DNA from: Apostichopus parvimensis
Lineage: Eukaryota > Echinodermata > Holothuroidea > Aspidochirotida > Stichopodidae
Length of the DNA stretch: 20,121 nt
NCBI GenBank assembly: GCA_000934455.1
Contig: KN888991.1
Location: 34,910-55,030 of the forward strand
Direction: 5' to 3'
The translations under genes and the position numbers were made by a program. The notes under the pieces were generated by a model. The model ran no database searches, was not told the origin of the DNA, and worked only from the letters and a program-made list of their open reading frames with translations. Below, piece by piece: positions 9,855 through 20,100 of this stretch (positions are counted from its first letter, which is position 1; each line of letters starts with the position of its first letter).

Positions 9855-11491
9855 ACATGTACACACAAAAACACACCCAGATACGACTTACAGGGTATCC
9901 GAGGGGCGAATTGTTCAAATCCACGTAACCTAACTTCCGCAACACTTTTTAACAATAGAAATCTTCTGAGGGCGTGGTGATTATTTTAAAATGACGTCCA
10001 AGGACTTGGAATACCGTTGTCCAAGTCTAAGTCAGAATACAAACACACAAACACACACGTTACCTTCTGAACCCCACATCAAAACTTGTTTCCCTCATGG
10101 TATTCTGTTAGTCGCTGGTACATAAGTCAGACCAACGTACCGAATTTCAAGTCAGTGCCTCTTGAGGTGTGAGGTGGGCAGAAATAATAGTTCCAATTGT
10201 TGCATACAAGAATTGTAAACATCACAATCACATTACAACATCACATACCCAGTACACAACGTGTAGAGATGAAATAACACAAGATGTTGAATTATAACTT
10301 TTGCAATAGGAAATATTTTTACTCTAGTGGAGCAAACTGGGATAATTGCTAAAATGTGGCCCAACGAATGTCTCTGTTGTCCTAATAATCCTGTATCCCC
10401 TAAGCTGTGACAGTTACAATATATGCCCTTGTAGTGAACTCATCGAATGCTTCTTGGTCTAGTAAGACTATCGTAAAGATAAGCAAAACACAGATTTGCA
10501 GTGACACATATTTATTCCGTCACATAGCTCCTAGACTGTAAAGATGTCTCCCTAAGGGATGACAATCTGACAGGACAAGATGAATATGACAATAAAGATG
10601 ATCGTTCAATTTGCATATTGAGTGGTGGGAAGGGGGGACAGTTATTATAAAATAAGTTCCCAATTATCTAACTTGAAATCATTTTACCAGTCATAAACAG
10701 TATAACAATAATAAGCCTAGCTTGTACAGTCGTCGTGAAATCACACCGAACATTTATACGACCAAATCTTAGTAAAATCTTAGACCACCCTTCCCCTCCC
10801 GTTAGTAGGACTATGATAAGAAAAGGGCTTGGCACAAATCGAGACAAATAATGGACAGATGGGGTCGCAGCCTTCAATCAACAATGGGAATTAATTAAAG
10901 TATCAATATCCGAATGGATCAGTTACATAATCATATTTAGATATAATCAGTTATTCCACATGAAATGTGTATAGTTATGGTAATTTCGTTTAAAGTGAAG
11001 CGTCATACAACCTGCCCATTATCTATATTTTTTCGTTTGACAGCAGTTGGTATTCTGCATCGATTCGTTTCAGGTCAAATGGTGGATTTGGAGTCTTATA
11101 GACATCTACAAATTATTGGCAAACTTTAATATCACATTTTTTACTACTTTGGATATTTCAAACACCATCCCTACTACTAAGTCGCCTACTGTAGCCTTTA
11201 GTTATTAAAGCCTAAGATGTTCCATTGTCACGTGTGATTGTTAATTTCTATCAGTACCATGGGAAACCCTTCAAAGTTGTCTGGAAGTATAGCGAATTAG
11301 CGATCTTATGTTTTCCTTTGATTTTTGGCAGATATGCTTCGGAAAAGCGAGGAAGCCAATCAGGTTTGCCAATTGGGTCCACTTCCACCAAAATGTCTAT
11401 TCAAGCCCTGCCTCCCGCAGTGAACAATCACTTTGCCTTTTCAGATTGGTTTGTACAATGCAAGACGGTCGCTGTCTGAGGCATGTACAGT
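9855..11491. other. No recognisable gene; CA-rich simple repeats
   Basis: Short CA-rich runs occur at about 9861-9878 and 10041-10060. The plus-strand frames at 11225-11479 and 11308-11535 overlap each other and show no domain I know. The second runs into the SINE. A CCAAT-like gccaatcagg is present near 11354. No gene is supported. Confidence 0.45.
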
Positions 11492-11741
11492 GGAGTGTTA
11501 GCTCAGTGGTTAACGCCGATGCCTTTCAATTATAAGGTCCCGAGTTCGAGTCACTCCAAGATTAATGTATATCGTCCAGTTACAGAGTTGTTTACAATTG
11601 ACAATTCATAATCATGGACGTTAAATATGAATCTAAGAGACTGACTTCGGTTAGCTTGCGGCTTTGATAAGCCAATGACGCTTCTTCGCGAGTTCCTGCT
11701 TCCATACATACATACACGCATACATACATACAAACATACAG
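11492..11741 (+). mobile_element. tRNA-derived SINE
   Basis: The 5' head (11492-11557) is tRNA-like. The ends ggagtgt and tcactcc can pair as an acceptor stem at six of seven positions. Pol III box A, tagctcagtggtta, is at 11499-11512, and box B, gttcgagtc, is at 11544-11552. The head is only 66 nt, and its D and T stems are poor, so it is not a functional tRNA. A tRNA-unrelated body (11558 to about 11699) follows. The 3' tail is a cata repeat (11702-11740, for example catacatacatac). The 6-mer tacagt lies just before the element (11486-11491) and at its end (11737-11742), and could be a short target duplication. Such elements are copied by LINE machinery. The partner LINE is not identified. 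Confidence 0.8.
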
Positions 11742-11742
11742 T

Positions 11743-12234
11743 TTGAACGCGAGAAAAAGAGTATTACAAACGACTTGGACAAGACTAGTATTAACCCTGC
11801 CCCATTACGTCATGTACTATATTTCCGAAATGCATAGAGTCCCAGTATAAATCCACGGGAGGTATGTTAAAGAGACGACGAGTAATAACATATACATGTT
11901 TGAATACGAGTTCAAGTATGCCTAAGCATGTACGAAACTATGAAAGGTCTTGTCGGTATACCTGTGCATGGGCGGCGATTTGTTACAAATATTGGGGGGA
12001 CATTTGCTTGGATGCAGGCGCGTAGCAACTTTCATCCCAAAAATTGTTCGCGCGCTTCTTTATATGATACTGGTTGCTACAACCATATTTTCCTTTTTTA
12101 CCGGCAAACCAAATTTCATTACGGATGTGGTTCGTGTAGCAATTCATTCCGAATAAAAGTAAAAACTACTTTCGGTGAAAGTCTGTGACGTTTTTTTTTG
12201 GTGATAATTAGTAACAAATTGTGACACGGTTAGA
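11743..12234. other. No gene; possible fragment of a second DNA-transposon end
   Basis: No convincing open frame is seen. The 12-mer caggcgcgtagc at 12015-12026 is identical to the left terminal sequence of the MITE at 12235 and has the same orientation, but no matching right end or target duplication is seen for it. A G-rich segment near 11969-12000 (gggcggcgatttgtt, then ggggggaca) looks like another transposon terminus, but its partner end is also not found. Confidence 0.4.
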
Positions 12235-12499
12235 CAGGCGCGTAGCGAGTAATTTGCAAAGGGAGTGGCTAAGCTTGTAGGCAAACTATCTAAGCGTATC
12301 GCCACCATGAGTTGGCGCGAAGCGTAAAAGAAAACTTTGGCCGAAAATGCCTCCCAGATCGCTGGAAATGGCACTTCCCAGGCCTTGTAAGTTGCATCTA
12401 AGCATTTTCTATTTTGAAATTACTAGCGATATCAAAAAAAATATGCTCAAGGGGGGGGGGCGGTCTCCCCCTTCGCCCCCTCCCTTGGATACGCGCCTG
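12235..12499. mobile_element. hAT-like MITE with perfect 8-bp target duplication
   Basis: The left end reads caggcgcgta (12235-12244) and the right end is its exact reverse complement, tacgcgcctg (12490-12499). Inward of these the match weakens. The 8-mer cggttaga occurs immediately outside both ends, at 12227-12234 and 12500-12507. An 8-bp target duplication and termini starting CAGGCG are features of hAT superfamily transposons. The 265-bp interior has no transposase and includes a G10 run (12451-12460) followed by a C-rich stretch. It is therefore a non-autonomous copy mobilised by a transposase encoded elsewhere. Intact ends and duplication suggest an insertion younger than the LINEs. Confidence 0.88.
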
Positions 12500-14016
12500 C
12501 GGTTAGAAATCTTGTGGGAAACAGGCCAAATGGAAACCCAGTGAACCCATATCGACGTGGGTCATATACATGATTGTACGTACTTATACTCATACACAAG
12601 AGATGTACAGACATTATGATAATAATCATGAGTGACAACTTGCTACAGTATACGGTCACAGGTCACAGAAACGACCACGAAGTGTCATTTACCTTATGCA
12701 GCATGTGTTGGATGAAGTTTTATCCACCGCCAAATATGATTTGGATAGATAATCTCACGCATTATTTTCTATTTAAAGCCACACAATAAAAACTATGCCA
12801 TATTTTATATTTTTATTATATATCTCGTTGCCTGTATACCGGTACTTCAATTTTCCATTTAACGTGTGATTTGAAATGAGGCAAAGGTTTTTCACTTTTT
12901 CAATAAAGCTAATTATGTAAATATTTTAACCAAATTAAGTACCTTTCAGAAAATATAACCTTGTGTCACCAGAAACACTTCAACATATCATCTTTGTTTC
13001 ACCAACCCAAAAAATATATAAGTAGAAGTAAGAGAACGAAGAACATAGTACAAGCACCCGTCGAATTGGTCTCGACCACAAGTCTCTCTTAAAATGGAAG
13101 GGCGTCAGCAGGCATACAGTACACGGATGTGTTAGTGAGATCATGATAGACAACAATTTCACCAAAAAAAAAAAAAAACTTAGCTCATCGATCGACTGGA
13201 TAATCCTTTCCATTTTCAAGCTGATTCATAGGTTTTAAAAATCACAACATTCCAGTTTTGTGTATTTCATGTTTATCTTTCCGGACAAGCGCCCTTAAAC
13301 CAGTTGGAAATGCTCCCGAATTGATCGTTGTTACGTGTAAATGTTCTAATGGATTATTTACATCGTTTAGTAATATTTTCACTAATTTTGAGATTAATTT
13401 TCTCGTAATGTCCTCATGATGTTTTCCTATCGTCTTTTATTTCCTTCTTATTTTTTTCTTTTATTCGTATAACCATCCATAATGCACCTTTTAAGATTGA
13501 CAGTTTGGTTGAATAACTATTTACATTTTTAATATATGTTCAAGTACGTGTCGAAACAACCTGATTGATCGTGGATCTTAATTTTTTGCAAAGAATCAAA
13601 CTATCACCTTTAGCTTATATATTTTGCAGACCACCTCCCCCCTCCCCTATCCCCTCCTAAACAGCTAAGTGTTGACACTGAAACCAGTACATTCATTAGG
13701 TCATGTTCAGAACTTTGGTATTAGTTTGGCATCTCCATTACAGAAAATAAACATTGTAATAAATAAAGTAAATGTATAAAGAATTGAATCACATGTGTGT
13801 GACTTGATGTCACATTGAATCTCGATCTAGTCTTGCGTAAAAGAACATTTAATCTGTAACATTTCCCAAATATGGAATTACAATTTTTCTGAACTGTTAA
13901 TGCAATGTGTTCCTAACAGTTATCTCGAACAAAGACCAATAATGATGGATGGGTTTGTGTCTCCTATAATTTATGCCACAATAAACATGTTAAAATAGGG
14001 TGGGGGCGATAAACAG
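12500..14016. other. No recognisable gene; A and C tracts
   Basis: AT-rich, with an A14 run at 13164-13177 and a pyrimidine-rich run near 13631-13657 (ccacctcccccctcccctat and onward). The 79-codon minus-strand frame at 12980-13219 is hydrophobic/aromatic and spans the A14 run as phenylalanines, which fits a chance frame. No gene is supported. Confidence 0.5.
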
Positions 14017-14048
14017 CTTACTCCAGTGTAGTCTTACTCCAGTGTAGT
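14017..14048 (+). repeat. Perfect 16-bp tandem duplication
   Basis: The unit cttactccagtgtagt occurs twice head to tail (14017-14032 and 14033-14048) with no mismatch. This is either a recent slippage or unequal-exchange duplication, or a small footprint of strand invasion. Confidence 0.85.
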
Positions 14049-14263
14049 ACCACGATTTCAACACGGTTGCATGATCACAGATGCCGAAAGGGGTATCCAT
14101 TTATGCGCCACATATGTACACTAACATCCACACTGCCATGTACTTCTTTAGAAAAGCCTCTCAAGTTAGAGAAAGACTTTGATCTACTTTCAACCCCAAT
14201 ACCATCTGACCTATATATTGAGACTGTAACCACGTGCTCATAATGGTGTACCGTAAACTGAGG

Positions 14264-14298
14264 TACCACATGTAAACATGTGGTATGGGGGGGGGGGG
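14264..14298. repeat. Perfect short-loop inverted repeat followed by G12
   Basis: Arms taccacatgt (14264-14273) and acatgtggta (14276-14285) are perfect complements separated by two bases, and an uninterrupted G12 run follows at 14287-14298. Slippage in the G run would be expected between individuals. Confidence 0.8.
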
Positions 14299-14418
14299 AG
14301 ATGACCCAAATGACTTCCTACGTGGGAGCTGTTTTCAGTGTCCCACCGCCGCACCCATCATTCGTAACATGTTTGATCTGTCTATGGCTCTTCCATAAAT
14401 ATTCTGGGCCTACCTAAC

Positions 14419-14595
14419 ATGCGACAAGGTGACATTTTTGACCTCAACTTTGAAATCCTGTTCAAGTCACTGCATATCAGCAAATATTACTTTAACATTG
14501 GCCTATCAGAACATTCGGTGATATCAGCAGACAATATAGGCCTGCATATGAGTGTGTCATGTAAGCACAACAACGTAAATGCATGCTTACTATAG
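14419..14595 (+). CDS. Unrecognised 58-codon open frame, possible exon
   Basis: An ATG-started frame begins MRQGDIFDLNFEILFKSL and continues through SKYYFNIGLSEHSVISAD to a stop at 14593-14595. I do not recognise the protein. It has no signal peptide or clear membrane segment. Near its end the sequence tcatgtaagca could serve as a splice donor (GTAAGC). Its composition looks more protein-like than other short frames here, but length alone does not exclude chance. Confidence 0.15.
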   Translation: MRQGDIFDLNFEILFKSLHISKYYFNIGLSEHSVISADNIGLHMSVSCKHNNVNACLL

Positions 14596-14624
14596 TCACA
14601 TATATGGAATACATACGTCCAGGT

Positions 14625-14646
14625 CGATTTGAGAGCTCTCAAATCG
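14625..14646. repeat. Perfect 22-bp spacerless palindrome
   Basis: The arm cgatttgagag (14625-14635) is followed directly by its reverse complement ctctcaaatcg (14636-14646). Symmetry stops at the next base pair. The centre is an SacI-type gagctc. Such a site could bind a dimeric protein or be a palindromic insertion footprint. There is no evidence for either. Confidence 0.85.
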
Positions 14647-14722
14647 TCGTGGGTATTCGCCCCACCTCAGCCGGCTGAATACCAATTGTAGTGCCCCATT
14701 GTTCGTAAGGCGTGTTACTCAC

Positions 14723-15085
14723 CTCATGATTGCGACCACACCTGATGGCAAAGTTCCAAGCACTGAGGCATCAACACGATCGGTAGGCAAATATATTTTG
14801 TTGAAACCGCAACGGTGCACAACAGGTAGCCTTTCGAAGAACTTCCACAATGTTTTGCCAAACACTTCGCATCGCATGTTACGGTGATGAGAATGGACCC
14901 TCGCAAGTCTAGTTACTACTTCCGTAACCATCAAGTGGTCGGGGTACGTGCCCAACAGATTTATGGAACACGTCAAATGTACAACCGTAGTCAGTATTAA
15001 ACAAAGGCCAGGAATTCGCTTATCATAGTTTTTTTTAAATATATTTCGTAAATACGAGTTTGGCGAGAACAGCCACTATGTCCTC
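14723..15085 (-). CDS. Unrecognised open frame ending at a strong splice-donor sequence
   Basis: On the minus strand one frame is open from about 15085 to 14719. A hydrophobic stretch, IPGLCLILTTVVHLTCSINL (about 15018-14959), follows several lysines. The frame continues with MVTEVVTRLARVHSHHRN, VFGKTLWKFFERLPVVHRCG and FNKIYLPTDRVDASVLGTLP. It reaches ATGAG/GTGAGTAA at 14727-14715, which matches the animal 5' splice-site consensus closely. The layout resembles a type II membrane protein exon (basic end, single hydrophobic segment, soluble part). No in-frame ATG precedes the hydrophobic segment and no clear acceptor with a pyrimidine tract is seen upstream. I do not recognise the family. It may be an exon, a pseudo-exon or chance. 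Confidence 0.22.
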
Positions 15086-17110
15086 CTTATATTAAATGGG
15101 CACTTGGTTTGCTTCTTCTGTCTTTCTATTTTTTGTTTTGTTTTTTGTTCGTTGACTTTTTAATATTTTAATGCCCCCATTTATTTATTCGACTTCGTTT
15201 AGAGTCCAAAATTGGATGTTCAGAGGATGATGATAAGGTCCACGTCCGTATAACCATTAGCCGTAGTACGCACTGGGAACGCTGAAGCCCCCCCCCCCCT
15301 CCCAATTACAAGGCACGAGTCTCTCATGAAGCGGACCGTTTCGTGGAAGGGATTTTTTTGTAATTCACTACCGCAATGACTTGACAATGTATTTAACTGA
15401 TATATATTACATCTGGCCTGTTACTTCAAGTGACTATCAACTTATCTCTCTTAATCTCTACAGAGGTGTTGTAAAAATCTGTTGTCACGGCGTGAGTTTT
15501 GAAATACAGTTAGAGAACATATGCTATGTACTTTGTTCCTGCTTAAGGTAGCATACGCCCATTAAAAGCCCAGTTGACTTACACACTAAATCACCAAAGT
15601 AATGTGGTCTCTAAGTCTAGATAGAAGTTTTCACTAGCTAAACGCTACCCATCACCGAATAGCTGTCAAGTTGGCCTTTCATGGCACCATCCATATCATG
15701 ACCATGTAGCCACTGGTCCATTTTGTATTTGGTATGTAATATTGGTTCTTGATTACCTACTGTGTGTACTGTATCAAAGAGTACTCTGCACCTATACACT
15801 GTGTACAGACACAATGCAATTTGCACGTTGTTTACATTTGGATGGGCTTAATGGGAGGGCATCGTTCGTACGCAGTTGCCATAATTGACGTAAATCATAA
15901 TAGCAGCACCGTAGTTGACCGTAGTGGAACACATATGATGATACGAACGAGTGGGAGGACGTAGTCTTCTAGTTTTATTTTACACCGTCTGTGTAGTAGG
16001 TTATTTAACTACTTCGTGGTTTCAATATTAGCTCAAATGAACTTGTTTGGAACAGTATAAACAGTAAAACATTCAAGATTTTGTTTACTCAGAATTTTGT
16101 GAGTGTTGTTTTATAGGAAGAATAACAAACAAACAAGCAAACAATGCTGCCAAGAGAATATAAAAATGATTTCTTAAGTACTTTTCTTTTTCTACAGAAT
16201 TTCTCCAAGGTGTCATGCAAAGCTACTTCTGGACCACTTCCTAACAACACTTACTTGTAGTTTCAATCATAATACACCAACCAATCAACTCCACCATACT
16301 ATTGTTTGATCCTCTTTCGTACATTAGCAACTTTCCCTTTACAAAAAAAATAATAATAATACAAATTAACTGCAAATAGGTCCGGTTTTCAGAATATAAT
16401 CTCCATTCATCATTTTTATTATTTCACTCTATGTTTCAAACAGCCACATTACCATAGTAAAGTACCAAATTAATTGGGTGTGTCAGTAGACCAATCATAT
16501 GTCTTTAAGTGATGCAAAATTTAAAACAAGCTTTACTGACCACAGGGTGAGCATTTGACATAAAGAAGGTGTATGTATGATAACTTTTCCCTTGGTTCCA
16601 ACTTTGCATGCATGCATCATGCTGTTTCCTATAAATGGCTTATGCCCTTCTGCTTACTTATGTAGGCCCACTCGGCAACTCTGAGTTGGAGGGGAACCAT
16701 CAATTTTAAGGAGGGGCACAATATTTTGTGTCCTGTATTACATGAAGTTTTTGTACACATGATTGTGACACAGATGAGGAGGGAGGGTAAATGTGCACAG
16801 TCCTCCTGTGCTCTAGCCTGGCTATGGGACTTTTGAAAAATATGAATATTTAGCTTTGTGACTGATCTAAAGGGCAAAGTTATGAACTTTGAATAGTCAC
16901 AAAAGTGAAATTTTGTGAGTTGCGGGTGTTAAGAGAATTTTCTAACCAAATTGTAGAGGGTCATTCCTTGGATGCAATATGGAGAAAGGAGCTGCATTAC
17001 TATGTGTTAACTGAAGCTGCAATGATCCAAATGTAAAATGGTAACTTGAAACTATTCAGGAAAAAACTTGATTTGACACTGAACGAACTAACATAATGAG
17101 GGCAGTCTTT
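14977..17110. other. No recognisable gene; C12 tract
   Basis: The first ~110 bases overlap the candidate exon above. The rest shows a C12 run (15288-15299), a short alternating palindrome tgcatgcatgca (16605-16616), and minus-strand frames at 15638-15826 and 16629-16877 that I do not recognise. Nothing else can be supported. Confidence 0.45.
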
Positions 17111-20100
17111 CATAACTGGTGCAAGATGAATATAACTGGTGATAAATAAATATAACTGGTGATAGAATGAACATCACTGTTGTAGATGAATATAACTGGT
17201 GCTAGATTAATATAACTGGTCACAGATAAATATCACTGGTGATAGATCAATATGACTGGTGATAGATATGACTGGTGATAGATAAATATATCTGGTGATA
17301 GATGAATATAACTGATGCTAGATGAATATCACTGGTGCTAGCTGAACATAACTGGTGGTAAATGAATATAACTGGTGCTATATAAATTTAACTGGTGAAA
17401 GCTGAATATCACTGGTGGTATTTCAATATGACTGGTGATCGATCAATATGACTGGTGTTAGATGAATATGACTGGTGCTAGATGAATATCAGTGGTGATA
17501 GTTGAATATAACTGGTGCTAGATGAATAAAACTGGTGATAGATGAATATAACTGGGGCAATATGAAAATAACTTGTATTAAATAAATATATAACTGGTGA
17601 TAGATCAATAGAACTGGTGATAAATCAATATCACTGGTGATAGATGAATATAATTGGTGCTAGATGAATATCACTGGTGCTAGATGAATATAACTGGTGC
17701 TAGATGAATATAACTCGTGATATATGAATATAACTGGTGAGATATGAACATAACTGTTGTAGATGAATATAACTGGGGCAAGATGAAAATAACTGGTGCT
17801 AAATGAATATAACTGATGATAGATGAATAGAACTGGTGATCAATCAATATCACTGGTGATAGATGAATATAACTGGTGCTAGATGAATATAACTGGTGCT
17901 AGATGAATTTATATAACTGGTGCTAGATGAATATAACTCGTCATATATGAATATAACTGGTGAGAGATGAACATAACTGATGTAGATGAATATAACTGGT
18001 GCTAGATGAAAATAACTGGTAATAAAAATATACAACTGGTGAAAGATCAATATGACTGGTGATAGATCGATATGACTGGTGATAGATAAATATAAATGGT
18101 GCTAGTGGAATATAACTGGTGAAAACACAATATAAATGGTGATAGATCAATATGACTGGTGATAGATCAATATGACTGGTGATAGATGATTAAAACTGAT
18201 GCTTGATGAATATCACTGGTGATAGATGAACATAACTGGTGGTTAATGAATATAACTGGTGCTAGATGAATATAACTGGTGATAGAAGAATATCACTGAT
18301 GATAGATCAATATGACTGGTGATAGATCGATATGACTGGTGCTAGATGAATATAACTGGTGCTAGATGAATATAACTGGTGATAGATGAATATAACTGGT
18401 GATGGATAAATATCACTGGTGCTAGATTAATATAACTGGTGATGAATGAATATAACTGATACTAGATAAAAAATAATTGGTGCCAGATGAACATAACTGG
18501 TGCAAGATGAATATAACTGGTGATAGATGAATATACTTGGTGCTATATGAATATAACTGGTGATCGGTGAATATAACTGGTGATAGATGAACATAACTGT
18601 TGTAGATGAATATAATTGGTGCTAGATGAATATAACTGGTGCTAGAAGAATATAACTGGATAGAGATCAATATAACTGGTGATAGATAAATATGAATGGT
18701 GATAGATCAATATAACTAGTGATAGATGAATATATCTGGTGATAGATGAATATAACTAAAGCTATATGAATATCACTGGTGCTAGATGAACATAACTGGT
18801 GATAAATGAATATCATTTGTGCTAGATAATTATAACTGGTGCTAGGTGGACATAACTGGTGATAGATAAATATCACTAGGGCTGGTTTACATAACTGGTG
18901 CTAGATGAATATAACTGGTGCTAGATAAATATAACTGGTTATAAATGAATATAACTGGTGATACATAAATATGACTGGTGCTAAATGAATATAACTGGTG
19001 ATAGATGAATATAACTGGTGATAGATAATATCAGTGGTGCTAGATTAATATTACTGGTGATGAATGGATATAACTGTTGATAGATTAATTGAACTGATGC
19101 TAGACTGGTGATAGATGAATATAACTGGTGATAGATGAATATAACTAATGCTAGATGAAAATAATTGGTGCTAGATGAACATAATTGGTGATAGATGAAT
19201 ATAACGGGTGCTATATGAATATAACTGGTGATATGTGAATATAACTGGTGATAGATGAACATAACTGTTGTAGATGAATTTAACTGGTGTTCGATGAATA
19301 TAACTTGTGCTAGATGAACATAACTGGTGCTAAATTTATATAACTGGTGCTAGATAAATATCACTGGTGCTAGATGAATATAACTGGTGATGAATGAATA
19401 TAACTGTTGATAGATTATTTGAACTGATGGTAGACTGGTGATAGATGAATATAAATGGTGATAGATGAATATAACTGGTGATATATGAATATAACTAATG
19501 CTAGATGAAAATAATTGGTGCTAGATGAACATAATTGGTGATAGATGAATATAACTAGTGCTATATGAATATAACTGGTGATATGTGAATATAACTAATG
19601 CTAGATAAATATAACTGGTGCTAGATGAATATAACTGGTGATAGATGAGTATAACTGATGATGGATCAATATCACTGGTGTTAGATTAATATAACTGGTG
19701 ATTATTGAATATAACTGATACTAGATGAAAAATAATTAGTGCTAGATGAACATAACTGGTGCAAGATGAATATAACTGGTGCTAGATGAATATAACTGGT
19801 GCTAGAAGAATATAACTGGTGATAGGTCGATATAACTGGTGATAGATTAATATATCTGGTGATAGATGAATATAACTGGTGCTAGATGATTATAACTGGT
19901 GCTAGAAGAATATAACTGGTGATAGGTCAATATAACTGGTGATAGATGAATATATCTGGTGATAGATGAATATAATTAACGCTATATGAATATCACTGGT
20001 GGTAGATGAACATAACTGGTGGTAGATGTATAGAACTGGTGATAAATCAATATCACTGGTGATAGATGAATATAATTAGTGAAAATTTAATATAACTGGT

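Noticed and set aside
11551-11733. 60-codon minus-strand frame
   Set aside because: It is the antisense of the SINE body, and its MYVCMRVCMYG start is the CATA tail read backwards.
12980-13219. 79-codon minus-strand frame with FFFF
   Set aside because: The phenylalanine run is the A14 tract, and the rest has no recognisable feature.
16629-16877. 82-codon minus-strand frame
   Set aside because: No motif, no splice context and no supporting neighbours. It could be part of a dispersed repeat, but I cannot show it.
17850-19262. Minus-strand frames encoding serine/tyrosine/isoleucine-rich repeats (about 66-93 residues)
   Set aside because: The 20-bp unit has no stop on the minus strand in any frame. 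As 20 is not a multiple of three, every frame cycles through the same peptide. Stops arise freely by mutation, and no start or splice context is seen.
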